This document shows, piece by piece, positions 44,936 through 54,007 of a stretch of 64,000 bases of DNA. Source of the stretch: Tautonia plasticadhaerens (GTDB lineage: Bacteria; Planctomycetota; Planctomycetia; Isosphaerales; Isosphaeraceae); the NCBI RefSeq assembly GCF_007752535.1, contig NZ_CP036430.1:1-64000 (forward strand), in the 5' to 3' direction. A program made the translations under genes and the position numbers. The notes under the pieces are model-generated. The model was not told the DNA's origin, ran no database searches, and was given only the letters and a program-made list of their open reading frames with translations. The number at the start of each line of letters is the position of its first letter. Within the stretch, counting starts at the first letter, position 1.

Positions 44936-47900
44936 TCAGAGGGCCAGCAGCGCCCGGACCTCGTCCCGCTGCCACCGGTCGAAAAGGTCCGGGTCGAGTC
45001 CGGTGCGACGGGCCCGGTCGAGCTGCTCCCGGAAGCGATCGTCGAGACCGGCCTTCCGGTAGGCCCGGGCCAGGAAGTAGTGGCGGTCGGCCGTCGGCTC
45101 CAGCTCGACGCAGCGCTCCAGTGCCCGGATCGCCTGATCGAACCGCCCGAGCCGGGTGAGGATCACCCCCCGGGCGCCGAGGATCTTGGGGGCCGGCCCG
45201 ATCGCGGCCTCCAGGCGATCGAGCTGCTCCAGGCCTTCCTCGGGCCGGTCGAGCCCCTCGGAGAGGACCAAGGCGAGGTTGTAGAGCGCCTGCTGGTCGC
45301 CGGGACGGCGATCGAGGACCCGGCGGTAAATCTCGGCCTCGGCCTGGTACGCGCCGACCTGGTGATGCAGGATGGCCGAGGGGAGTAGCAGGTCGGGGTC
45401 GTCGGGCCGGCGGCGGAGCAGCTCGTCGACGATCGGCCGGGCCCGGGAGACGGCTCCGGCCCGAGCGTCGACCGGTGCCGCCTGGACGGCCCCCAGGATC
45501 GCGTCGACCAGGCCGATGCGGTCGACCGGGTCGGTCAGGTCGATCGCCGCCAGCGCCTCGGCGCAGCGATCCAGGGCGTCGTCATGGCGACCCTGGGCGG
45601 CCCGGGCATAGCCGAGGGCCCAGAGGCGCCCGGGAGAGATCTGCCCCAGTCGCTCGGCGATCCGGGCGGCGGCCTCGATCGCCTCGGCGTTCCTGAGGGC
45701 GATCAGCTTGAGGACGGCGGCCCGCGCGAGCAGGTCGCCGCCGGGGTTTCCCAGCCGCTCGTCGACGGCCCGCTCCAGGCCACTCGGGTCGCCGTCGCCG
45801 GCGACCAGCAGGCGGGTGGCCCTCAGCTCGGCAACCTCGGGGTCGCCGGGGCGGAGCAACTCCAGGCGATCGAGCTGCTCCTCGGCCTCTCCCAGCCGAT
45901 CGGCGAACAGCAGGGCCCGGGCGTGCAAGGCGACCGCCTCGGGGGAGGGGGAGGGTTGGATCGCCGAGACGGCCGTGACCTGGGCGGCCCGGCCGGGCTG
46001 GCCGAGGGCGATGAGCAGCGCGGCCAGCTGCGACCGGGCCTGGACCGCCACGCGGTCCGTCAGCGGGAGGTCGGCCATCAGCCCCTCGAACGCGGTGACC
46101 GCCTCGGCCCGTCGGGCCGGGTCCGGGGCCCGGGAGAGGACGACGGCGCGGGCCAGGCGACGGCCCGGCTCGCCCCCCTCGTCACCGACTAGTTCCAGGG
46201 CGCGCCCCCAGGCCTCCGGGTCGCCGGCGGCCCGGGAGGCGAGCATCATGGCCAGATCCAGGGCGGCGGCGTCGGAGATGGACTCGACGGCCGTGAGCCG
46301 CTCCAGCAGCGGCTCGGACAGCCCGGGCCGGCCGGTCTCGTTGTAGTACGAGGCGGCGTCGACCAGCAGCTTCGGGTCGGCGATCGGCCCTTCCAGGGCC
46401 TCCTTCAGGACGGCGTCGGCCCCCTCGGGGTCGCCGGAGGCGAGGCGGAGCCGGGCCTCCAGGGGGGCGGCAGGGACGTCGGAGGCCCGTTCCAGGGCGC
46501 GTCGGATGGTCACCTCCAGGGAGGCCCGATCGCGGCCCATGCGGGCCTGGGCGGCGATCAGGTCGATCCAGGGGGCGGCCTCGTCGGCGTCGGCCCGCTC
46601 GGCCTGGCGGCGGAGCAGGCCCTCCAGCTCGTCCTGGCGGCCGGCCATCGAGAGCATCCGGGCCCGCCAGGCGATCAGGGCGGCCGGGGCGTCGGGGTCG
46701 TCGCCGGCGTCCCCCAGCAGCCGGGAGGCCCGGGAGAGCTCGCCGGCCCCCAGCAGGGCCTGGGCCGAGAGCCGGCCGATCCGGGGGTCGGACTCCGACT
46801 CCCGGGCCAGCCGCTCCAGCTCCTCGAAGCGCCCGAGCCGGGCCAGCAGGTCGGTCAGGGGGGTGAGGGCCTGCTCATCCCCCCGCTCCCAGGCATCTTG
46901 ATAGGAGGCGACCGCCTCCTCGGGCTCGCCCTGGGCCTCCCGGATCCGGCCGAGCAGCAGGTGGGCGGCGGCCAGCTCCCGGGCGTCGGTCAGCACGCCG
47001 TCCTCGCCGTCGACGATTTCCCGGGCCTCTTCCAGCTTCGAGAGCCGGGATTTGTCCCGCCCCCGGTCGCCGTCGCCGACGGGGGCCTCCGGGTCCAGCC
47101 GTTCGGCCTCCCGGAGCAAAATCGCGGCATGGGCCAGCCGGTAGGGGAGGTCCTTGGAGAGGCTGGCGAGCAGCGTGTTCGCGTCGTCGATCCGGGCGTC
47201 TTGCAGCGCGACGTCGATCCGGGCGATGACCGGCCCGGGGGCGTCCGGCTCAAGCTTCGCCCAGTTCCGGAAGGCCAGGTCGGCGCCGTCGAGGTCCGCC
47301 TGGGCCAGCCGGAGCCGGCCGACCTCCTCCCAGAGCTGGGCCTGCTCGTCGGGCTGCAGCCGGTCGATCCCCTCGAGCAGCCGACTCTGGGCCTCCCGAC
47401 CCCGGCCCAGTTCGAGCAGGACCCGGGCCAGGGCCAGGCGGAGCCGGGCGCCGTCGCCGACGGCCTCCAGGCCGCGTTCGACCAGGAGGACGGCCTGCTC
47501 GGGCTGGCCGGAACGGAGCATCAGCTCGGCCCGGGCCGCCCAGAGCCCGGGGTTGGCGGGGGAGCGTTCCAGGGCCTCCCGGAGCCGGGCGTCGGCCTCG
47601 TCGAGGCGGCCCTCCAGGGCGTCCCGCTCGGCGAGGACCAGGGCCAGGTCGACGGACTGGGGGTCGGCGATCCCCTCGGCCTGGGCGGCGACCCGGAGGG
47701 ACCGCTCGGCCCCCTCGACGGCCCGCTCGAAGTCCCCCCAGGAGCGGCGGACCGGCGGCAACGCGGCCTGCTCGGCCAGCCGGGAGGCGGCCAGCATCAT
47801 CCGGAGCTCGGGGTCGTCGATGCCCCTCCCCTCCAGGGCCCCCTCCAGTTCCCGGGCGGCCTCGGCATACTTGCCGGATCGCTGCAGCATCCGGGCCTTG

Positions 47901-49360
47901 GCGACGACCGGGGTGATCGACCGGGAGTCGCCCTGGGCGGCCAGGTCGAAGACCCGGCCGGCGCCGTCGAAGTCCCCCAGGGCTTCATAGCAGCGGCCCA
48001 GGGCGAGGATGGCCTGGTCCCGGACCGGGCCGGCGACCCGGGAGTCGCGCCGGAGTTTCTCCAGGACGTTGATGGCGGCCGTGTGGTTGCCCACCTGCTC
48101 ATCCATCAGCGCCAGCAGCAGTTGGAGCCGGGGCTGCTCCTGTTCCCCCCCGGAGAGGTCCTTGTACCGCCTGATCAGGTAGCTGGCATCCTTGACCCGT
48201 CCCAGGCGGATCTGGACGTAGGCCAGCCACCAGGCCAGCTCCTCGTTGGAGCCCTGGACGTCGATCAGGGCCTCTCGCCATCGATCCATGGCGAGGATCC
48301 GGCGGTCCTCGGCGAAGTCGATCATGCCGCCGACCAGGCGTCGGACCGCGTCGTCCCGGGCGTCGCCCGTCTCGGGGACGGCCTCCAGGTGGGCCCGGGC
48401 GGCGGCGGGGTCGCCGCGGTGCAGGGCGTGCTGGGCGGCGGCCAGCCGGACGGCCAGGTCCTCGGGGGCGAGCTGCAGGGCCTGCTGCAGCTCGACGGCG
48501 GCCCGCCCCTCGTCGTAGAGTTCGCGATAGTAGGCATATCGGGCCAGCCGGAGGCGGGGATCCTCGGGCCGGGTCGAGACCAAACGGTCCAGGACCGCCT
48601 CGGCGGCCTCGGGGTCGCCGGCCCGGTCCCGGTGCAATCGAGCCAGCCGGGAGGCGACCTCGGCGGCCTGCTGGATTTCCTCGTCGACGGCCTCGGCCGC
48701 CTCCGCGTCGTCGGGGTCGCGTTGCAGCCGCCGCTCCAGCAGGGACAGGGCGCGCTCGTAGGAGGTGATCGCCCCGTCGAGTTCCTCCTTCGCGCCGGGG
48801 ACGGCCAGCCCCTCCAGGGCCCGTCCCAGCAGGCGATGAGCCTGGGGGTCGTCGGCCCGACGGGCGATCAGCTCCCGGGCGATCTGGGCGGCGGCCCGAT
48901 AGCGGTATTCGAGGGCCGCCCGCTCGGGATCCCCCAGCAGGTTGAAGTTCTCGCGGTAGCTGTCGCTCAACAGGATGTACAATTCGGCCAGCCGGGCGCG
49001 GACCTCGTCCACCTCCGGGTGCCCGGGGAACTGGCGGATCAGGCGATCATGCAGGCGGCCGGCACGCTCCAGGGTCGGCACGTCGGCGGCCTGCTCGGCC
49101 AGCAGCCGGGCCTGCAGGAAGAGCATGTCGGCGTCGTCGGGCTGCTGCTGCAGGTAGCGGCCCAGGTGACGGAGGGCCAGCTCGGGACGCCCGGCCTCGA
49201 CCAGCTGCTCGATCTGCCGCCGGGCCGCGGCGCCGACCCGGCCGGGCTGGGTCAGATGCAGTGCCAGCGCCGAGCCGCCGAGGGCCAGGGCCAGGATCGC
49301 CAGGGCGGCGGCGGCCCGCCAGTTGAACCGCCAGGTCGTCGAGGTCGGTAGCTCTGCCAC
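44936..49360 (-). CDS. Very large TPR-repeat protein of the exosortase locus (PrsT-like)
   Basis: A 1474-residue protein with one membrane anchor near residues 15-36 ('AAAALAILALALGGSALALH') followed by tetratricopeptide repeats almost to the end ('LALRHLGRYLQQQPDDADML', 'QALYNLALVLSEGLDRPEEG', 'RHYFLARAYRKAGLDDRFRE'). Exosortase loci commonly carry a large TPR lipoprotein (PrsT); this one has a membrane segment and no clear lipobox. It starts with GTG at 49358-49360 without a good ribosome-binding site. It is divergent from the exopolysaccharide operon at 49678. Its TGA stop lies inside the target duplication of the Tn3-like element. A scaffold role in polymer export or sorting is inference. 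Confidence 0.8.
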   Translation of the reverse strand: MAELPTSTTWRFNWRAAAALAILALALGGSALALHLTQPGRVGAAARRQIEQLVEAGRPELALRHLGRYLQQQPDDADMLFLQARLLAEQAADVPTLERAGRLHDRLIRQFPGHPEVDEVRARLAELYILLSDSYRENFNLLGDPERAALEYRYRAAAQIARELIARRADDPQAHRLLGRALEGLAVPGAKEELDGAITSYERALSLLERRLQRDPDDAEAAEAVDEEIQQAAEVASRLARLHRDRAGDPEAAEAVLDRLVSTRPEDPRLRLARYAYYRELYDEGRAAVELQQALQLAPEDLAVRLAAAQHALHRGDPAAARAHLEAVPETGDARDDAVRRLVGGMIDFAEDRRILAMDRWREALIDVQGSNEELAWWLAYVQIRLGRVKDASYLIRRYKDLSGGEQEQPRLQLLLALMDEQVGNHTAAINVLEKLRRDSRVAGPVRDQAILALGRCYEALGDFDGAGRVFDLAAQGDSRSITPVVAKARMLQRSGKYAEAARELEGALEGRGIDDPELRMMLAASRLAEQAALPPVRRSWGDFERAVEGAERSLRVAAQAEGIADPQSVDLALVLAERDALEGRLDEADARLREALERSPANPGLWAARAELMLRSGQPEQAVLLVERGLEAVGDGARLRLALARVLLELGRGREAQSRLLEGIDRLQPDEQAQLWEEVGRLRLAQADLDGADLAFRNWAKLEPDAPGPVIARIDVALQDARIDDANTLLASLSKDLPYRLAHAAILLREAERLDPEAPVGDGDRGRDKSRLSKLEEAREIVDGEDGVLTDARELAAAHLLLGRIREAQGEPEEAVASYQDAWERGDEQALTPLTDLLARLGRFEELERLARESESDPRIGRLSAQALLGAGELSRASRLLGDAGDDPDAPAALIAWRARMLSMAGRQDELEGLLRRQAERADADEAAPWIDLIAAQARMGRDRASLEVTIRRALERASDVPAAPLEARLRLASGDPEGADAVLKEALEGPIADPKLLVDAASYYNETGRPGLSEPLLERLTAVESISDAAALDLAMMLASRAAGDPEAWGRALELVGDEGGEPGRRLARAVVLSRAPDPARRAEAVTAFEGLMADLPLTDRVAVQARSQLAALLIALGQPGRAAQVTAVSAIQPSPSPEAVALHARALLFADRLGEAEEQLDRLELLRPGDPEVAELRATRLLVAGDGDPSGLERAVDERLGNPGGDLLARAAVLKLIALRNAEAIEAAARIAERLGQISPGRLWALGYARAAQGRHDDALDRCAEALAAIDLTDPVDRIGLVDAILGAVQAAPVDARAGAVSRARPIVDELLRRRPDDPDLLLPSAILHHQVGAYQAEAEIYRRVLDRRPGDQQALYNLALVLSEGLDRPEEGLEQLDRLEAAIGPAPKILGARGVILTRLGRFDQAIRALERCVELEPTADRHYFLARAYRKAGLDDRFREQLDRARRTGLDPDLFDRWQRDEVRALLAL

Positions 49361-49677
49361 GGAGGGGGGCCCGGGTTCGAGGGTCGATGGGGGAGAGGCG
49401 GGCGGGGGCGCGTGCGCCGCCGGGGACGCTCACGCGATCGCGCAGTTGCCCCCCATGATACGGCCGCCTCGGCCCGTCGTGTCAACGCCGGGAGGGCCCG
49501 CACCGCGCCCCGGGCCCCGGGGCGACGCGGCCCGGCAACGTCACGGATTTTGAATTTGACCGTCTCCGAAGCAGAGGGATAGAGTGAAGGCGGGCCGGGG
49601 GGTTCCCCCCTGCGCCTCGCCGAGCTTGCCGATCCCCCCGGCACGCACCATCGACCCGGCCCTGGTAGCACACCCCG
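49361..49677. promoter_or_regulatory. Divergent promoter region of the exopolysaccharide operon
   Basis: On the plus strand TTGACC (49556-49561) is followed after 18 bases by TAGAGT (49580-49585), about 95 bases before the kinase start. The sequence around it is locally AT-rich (GGATTTTGAATTTGACC). No clear promoter for the leftward TPR gene and no further gene were recognised. Confidence 0.5.
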
Positions 49678-51993
49678 ATGGACACAGCCGACTCGCCCCG
49701 CCCCGGCCACGAACTCGCCCGACTGACCGAGTTGCCGCCGGCGCTCCGAGTCCCCCCGCCCCCGGCCTCCCGCACCTCCTCCCCCGGCGGAGGGCTGCCG
49801 ATCAACCCCCGGCTGGTGCTCCGGGGGCTGGCCCGGCACTGGTGGCAGGCCCTGGCGCTGTGGGTCGTCGGCACGGCCGCCCTGGCGACGCTGGTCTACC
49901 TGAGGTACGAGCCGACCTACCGCTCCTCCAGCATGCTGCGGATCGAGACCGACCCGGCCAACCCCTACGTCACCAACGGCGGCCCGCCGGTCCGCAGCGA
50001 CCTGCAGACCCAGATCCAGCTGATCACCAGCGCCAACGTCCTGACCTCGGCCGTCAGCGACCCCGACGTCTCCAAACTGCCCTCCGTGATCCAGTCCGAG
50101 GACGCCGTGGGCTACATCCGGGAGGCGATCAAGGTCTCCCCCCTGCCCGGCGGCAGCCTGATCGAGGTCTCGGCCGAGTCCCGCCTGCGGCACGAGGCCG
50201 CCACGATCGTCAACGCCGTGGTCGACGCCTTCCTCAAGGAGGACGCCACCTGGGCGGATGCCCGCAACCGCGGGTCGATCGTGCGGCTGGAGAGCTACCG
50301 CGAGGAGCTGGAGGCCGAGATCGAGGGCCTCCAGCAGGGACTCTTCCGGCTGGTCCAGCAGTCCGAGAACCCGGAGATGATGCAGCGGAACCTCGACAAG
50401 CTGCTCTCCCCCGGCGCCTCGGGAGACGGCATCTCCGGCAATCCGGACCTGGAGGTCGAGCTCAGCGAGTATCAGCGGCTGCACCAGTCGTTGCTGGAGC
50501 TGGAATACGAGGAAATCGAGGCCAAGGCCGAGCTGGAGGCCGTCCGCCGGGAGGCCGGCGGCACCGACCCCCGGATCTGGGTCGAGCGCCGGATCGAGCA
50601 GGTCTTCCTCTCCGACCCCGACGTCCGCTCCCTCCGCGAGGGGCTCAAGGACATCCAGGTCCAGATCGACGAGGCCCAGGGCCGCATCCGAAACCCGGCC
50701 GACCCGGCGGTCTCCCGCCTGAAGGTCCAGCAGCAGCGGCTGCTGGAGCGGTACAACCAGCTCTGGGCCGACCTCGAGCCGGCCCTGCGGGCCCAGCTGG
50801 CCGCCGAGGAGACCAACCCCACCCAGCTCGTCCGCAAGGCCGAGGCCCAGCTGCTCGCCCTGCAGCAGAAACGGGAGCTGATGAAGCAGCGGCTCGACCG
50901 GATCGAGCCGTCCACCCGCTCCGAGGGGATCGAGCAGCTGAAGGTGAGCTTCGCCGCCACCGACCTGAGACAGCGCCGGATCATGCTCGACCAGGTCAAC
51001 CGCCGGATCGAGATGCTGGAGTACGAGTCGAGGGGCAGCGAACCGATCATCGTCATCTCCGAAGCCAAGCCGGGCGGCCCGCCGGTGACCAACAAGCGGG
51101 ACAAGTACCTGGCCGTCACGCCGCTGGCGATGCTCGGCCTGGTGCTCGGCCTGGTCACCCTGGTCGAGCTGCGTTCCGGCCGGGTCAGCGGCGCCGAGGA
51201 CCTCACCGGCCGGCTCTCGGCCGAGATCTTCGCCGTCCCCCCCCTGCCCTCGGCCCGATCGGCCGACCGCAACCGACTGGAGGGGCCGGGCCACGACCCG
51301 AAGTTCGAGCAGTTCGTCCAGCAACTGGACCACCTCCGGGTGGCCCTCTGCGGGGAGGGCGGGCACGACGGCCGGGGCCGCTGCGTGCTGATCACCAGCG
51401 CCGTCGGCGGCGAGGGGAAGACCACCCTGGCCGCCCAGCTGGCCGTCCGGTGCGCCGAGGCCGGGGCCTCCACCGTGCTGATCGACGCCGACCTCCGCCG
51501 GGCCACCCTCGGCCGACTCTTCGAGGTCCCCGACTGCCCCGGCCTCAGCGACGTGCTCCGGGGCGACGCCCAGCTGGAGGACGCCCTGGTGCCGATCAGC
51601 CAGGTCGGCGGCTGCCAACTGCTGCCGGCCGGCTCCCCGGAGCCCAACCCCAACCGGATCCTCCGCGGCAAGAACTTCGCCCCGATGCTGGAGCGGCTCC
51701 GCCGCAGCTTCGACGTGGTGATCATCGACACCTCGCCGGTGCTCCCCGTGCCCGACGCCCTGATCCTCGGCCGCCTGGCCGACGGGGCCGTGATCGCCAC
51801 CCGGCACGACCAGAGCCGGTTCCCGGCCGTCGAGCGGGCCAACGGCCTGCTCACCGGGGCCGGCATCCCGGTGCTCGGCGTGGTGGTCAATGGCGCCCGG
51901 GGGTCCGATCGCCGCTTCGGCGGCGGCTACGCCGCCTACACCTACCGCACCGACCGCATGCCCGACCCGGCCGGCGGCCCGTCGGCCGGCTGA
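49678..51993 (+). CDS. Polysaccharide chain-length regulator/tyrosine autokinase (Wzc-like)
   Basis: A 771-residue inner-membrane protein that controls exopolysaccharide polymerisation and export by autophosphorylation. The N-terminal Wzz domain has a membrane segment near residues 58-76 and 'YEPTYRSSSMLRIET'. A long coiled coil (about 195-440) leads to a second membrane segment near 477-498 ('PLAMLGLVLGLVTLVEL'). The C-terminal BY-kinase has Walker A 'SAVGGEGKTTLAAQLAV' (about 574), Walker A' 'VLIDADLRRATLG' and Walker B 'FDVVIIDTSPVLPVPDA' (about 681). The C-terminal tyrosine cluster is short ('YAAYTY'). It is the first gene of the rightward operon with the exosortase. Confidence 0.92.
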   Translation: MDTADSPRPGHELARLTELPPALRVPPPPASRTSSPGGGLPINPRLVLRGLARHWWQALALWVVGTAALATLVYLRYEPTYRSSSMLRIETDPANPYVTNGGPPVRSDLQTQIQLITSANVLTSAVSDPDVSKLPSVIQSEDAVGYIREAIKVSPLPGGSLIEVSAESRLRHEAATIVNAVVDAFLKEDATWADARNRGSIVRLESYREELEAEIEGLQQGLFRLVQQSENPEMMQRNLDKLLSPGASGDGISGNPDLEVELSEYQRLHQSLLELEYEEIEAKAELEAVRREAGGTDPRIWVERRIEQVFLSDPDVRSLREGLKDIQVQIDEAQGRIRNPADPAVSRLKVQQQRLLERYNQLWADLEPALRAQLAAEETNPTQLVRKAEAQLLALQQKRELMKQRLDRIEPSTRSEGIEQLKVSFAATDLRQRRIMLDQVNRRIEMLEYESRGSEPIIVISEAKPGGPPVTNKRDKYLAVTPLAMLGLVLGLVTLVELRSGRVSGAEDLTGRLSAEIFAVPPLPSARSADRNRLEGPGHDPKFEQFVQQLDHLRVALCGEGGHDGRGRCVLITSAVGGEGKTTLAAQLAVRCAEAGASTVLIDADLRRATLGRLFEVPDCPGLSDVLRGDAQLEDALVPISQVGGCQLLPAGSPEPNPNRILRGKNFAPMLERLRRSFDVVIIDTSPVLPVPDALILGRLADGAVIATRHDQSRFPAVERANGLLTGAGIPVLGVVVNGARGSDRRFGGGYAAYTYRTDRMPDPAGGPSAG

Positions 51994-52130
51994 TCGCCGC
52001 CGGGGTGCCCCTCGACCGATCGATCCCGAACCGCCCCCGCCCCCGGCCCCGATCGGCCGAGGGGCCGGCGGAGGCGTGCCCGACGGCCCTCCTCCCCCGA
52101 ACGAACGAACGACCACGGAGCGAATCGACG

Positions 52131-53075
52131 ATGAGCCAACCGACTGACCCCCGGCCCGCGACCCAGCCGGCACTCGCCGCGATCGCGGCCCGGCTGGTCG
52201 CGCCGGCCGTCGTGCTGGTGGTCCTGGTCTGGGCCTACCTGACGGAGGTCACCGGCCTCGTCGAGTCCTGGTCCAACGACCCGAACTATTCGCACGGCTT
52301 CCTGGTCGGGCCGGTCGTCGCCTTCATGTTCTGGTGGCTCTGGCCCCGGGGGGCCGAGGCCGACCGGATCCGGCCGTCGGCCTGGGGTTGGGTCCTGCTC
52401 GTCGCCCTGGTCGCCGCCCGCTTCTCCCTGTTCCAGACCGGCGAGTACTGGCTGGAGGGCTTCACCCTGGTGCCCACGGTCGCGGCCCTGGTGCTGGCCT
52501 ACGGCGGCTGGCCGCTGCTGCGTCGCACCTGGCCGGCGGTGGCCTTCCTGATCTTCATGTACCCCATCCCCGCCGCCCTCAACAGCCAGGTCTCGCTGCC
52601 CTTGCAGCGGATGGCCAGCATCAGCAGCGCCACCCTGCTGCGGCTCCTGGGCTTCTGGGTGATGGACGAGGGGAACGTGCTGGTCGTCGGCGGCGAGCAG
52701 CTCGAGGTGGCCGCCGCCTGCAACGGGCTGGCGATGCTCATGAGCCTGGCGGCCACGATCGCCGCCACGGTGATCTTCGTGCCGATGGCCGTCTGGAAGC
52801 GGATCGTGCTGCTGCTGAGCGTGGTGCCGGTGGCGCTGCTGTGCAACGTGCTCCGGATCGCCGGCACCGCCTATGCCTACCACCTGCTCGGCTCCGAGCA
52901 GGGGGAGAAGGTGGCCCACGACGTCGCCGGCTGGCTGATGATGCCGATGGCCCTGGTCATGGTCCTGCTGGAGCTGGCCTGGCTGTCCTGGCTGGTCACC
53001 GAGGTGGAGGTCGAGGAGCCGGTCTCGCCGACGCTGCTGGCCACCTCGGCCGGCCTCGGCCGGCCGTCCCGCTGA
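52131..53075 (+). CDS. Exosortase (PEP-CTERM sorting transpeptidase)
   Basis: A 314-residue multi-membrane cysteine protease-transpeptidase that would process PEP-CTERM proteins such as the one at 35327. About eight hydrophobic segments are visible. The three catalytic-region motifs are present: Cys in 'LEVAAACNGLAMLMSLAA' (about residue 197), Arg in 'LLCNVLRIAGTAYAYHL' (about 241) and His in 'EKVAHDVAGWLMMPMAL' (about 263). EpsI is not fused but encoded at 38501. The ATG follows GGAG by ten bases. The subfamily was not determined. Confidence 0.93.
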   Translation: MSQPTDPRPATQPALAAIAARLVAPAVVLVVLVWAYLTEVTGLVESWSNDPNYSHGFLVGPVVAFMFWWLWPRGAEADRIRPSAWGWVLLVALVAARFSLFQTGEYWLEGFTLVPTVAALVLAYGGWPLLRRTWPAVAFLIFMYPIPAALNSQVSLPLQRMASISSATLLRLLGFWVMDEGNVLVVGGEQLEVAAACNGLAMLMSLAATIAATVIFVPMAVWKRIVLLLSVVPVALLCNVLRIAGTAYAYHLLGSEQGEKVAHDVAGWLMMPMALVMVLLELAWLSWLVTEVEVEEPVSPTLLATSAGLGRPSR

Positions 53076-53132
53076 GCCGGGCGTCGCATCGTCTCGAATC
53101 GAACTCGAGGCCGAGACCCAGGCGAGGTCGCC

Positions 53133-53966
53133 ATGCCACCCGCTCCGATCCGAGTCTGGGGCCTGCCGCTGGCCCCACTCACCCGCCCCCAGGCCGCCGA
53201 GGAGGTCGCCCGGCTGATCGCCGATGGCCGGCCCTCCTACTTCATCACCGCCAACGCCCACTACGCGATGGTCTCCGACGCCGACCCGGCGATGCGTCCC
53301 ATCAACGAGTCGGCCGCCTTCATCCTCGCCGATGGCGCCCCGCTGGTCTGGGCCTCCCGGTGGCGTCGGACCCCCCTGCCGGAGCGGGTCGCCGGCTCGG
53401 ACCTGATCTACGACCTCTGCGCCCAGGCCGCCGAGCGGGGCCACCGCGTCTCCTTCCTCGGCGGCCCCCCCGGCGTGGCCGAGCAGGCGAGCCGGACGCT
53501 CGCACGCCTCTATCCCGGCCTGACCGTCGCCGGCGTCTGCTGCCCCCCGTTCCGGCCCCTGGCCGACGACGAGCGGGCCGCCTTGGTCTCCGAGATCCGG
53601 GACGCCCGGCCCGACCTGCTCTTCGTCGCCTTCGGCCAGCCCAAGGGGGAGCGTTGGATCCGGGAGCACCTGGAGGAACTGGGAGTGCCCGTCTGCGTCC
53701 AGGTCGGCGCCTCGCTGGAGTTCGTCGCCGGGAGGGTCCGCCGGGCTCCCCGATGGGTGCAGCGGATCGGCCTGGAGTGGGCCTGGCGGATCGGCACCGA
53801 CCCGGCCCGGCTCGCACCCCGGTACGCCCGCAACGCCGCCTTCCTACTCCGCAAGGCCCTGGCCGACTTTCGCCGAGGCCGGGCCCCCGAGCCCGACCCG
53901 GGGCCCGAGTCCGAGTCCTCGACGACTCCCACCGATCCCCGGCCGTCCCCCGAGCCCGTCTCCTGA
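53133..53966 (+). CDS. WecB/TagA/CpsF-family glycosyltransferase
   Basis: A 277-residue GT26-family enzyme, usually transferring N-acetylmannosamine(-uronate) or glucose onto the lipid-linked first sugar. Conserved parts are 'SYFITANAHYAMVSDADPAM', 'AAFILADGAPLVWASRWR', 'LLFVAFGQPKGERWIREHL' and 'VGASLEFVAGRVRRAPRWVQ'. The C-terminal 35 residues are Pro/Ser-rich. It follows the exosortase gene by 57 bases, as in many exosortase/exopolysaccharide operons, and probably adds the second sugar after the priming transferase. Confidence 0.9.
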   Translation: MPPAPIRVWGLPLAPLTRPQAAEEVARLIADGRPSYFITANAHYAMVSDADPAMRPINESAAFILADGAPLVWASRWRRTPLPERVAGSDLIYDLCAQAAERGHRVSFLGGPPGVAEQASRTLARLYPGLTVAGVCCPPFRPLADDERAALVSEIRDARPDLLFVAFGQPKGERWIREHLEELGVPVCVQVGASLEFVAGRVRRAPRWVQRIGLEWAWRIGTDPARLAPRYARNAAFLLRKALADFRRGRAPEPDPGPESESSTTPTDPRPSPEPVS

Positions 53967-54007
53967 CCGACCCCGCCCTCCCCCCGCCCCTCGACCGGAT
54001 CTCCCCC

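Larger units (their letters stand above)
41173..44940. mobile_element. Decayed Tn3-family transposon with target duplication
   Basis: Inverted terminal repeats are at 41178-41214 and 44898-44935. They match along 37 bases; the left copy lacks one G of the outer GGG. Each ends inside with TAAG, as in Tn3-family repeats of 38 bp. The 5-bp target duplication TCAGA abuts both ends (41173-41177 and 44936-44940). Inside are a divergent serine recombinase and a TnpA-like transposase, both frameshifted. The insertion splits the exosortase/exopolysaccharide locus and falls on the stop codon of the TPR gene, which is preserved because TGA is part of the duplicated target. Confidence 0.9.

Noticed and set aside
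52098-52114. CGAACGAACGAACGAC microrepeat before the exosortase gene
   Set aside because: It is too short to interpret, and no phase-variation context is evident.
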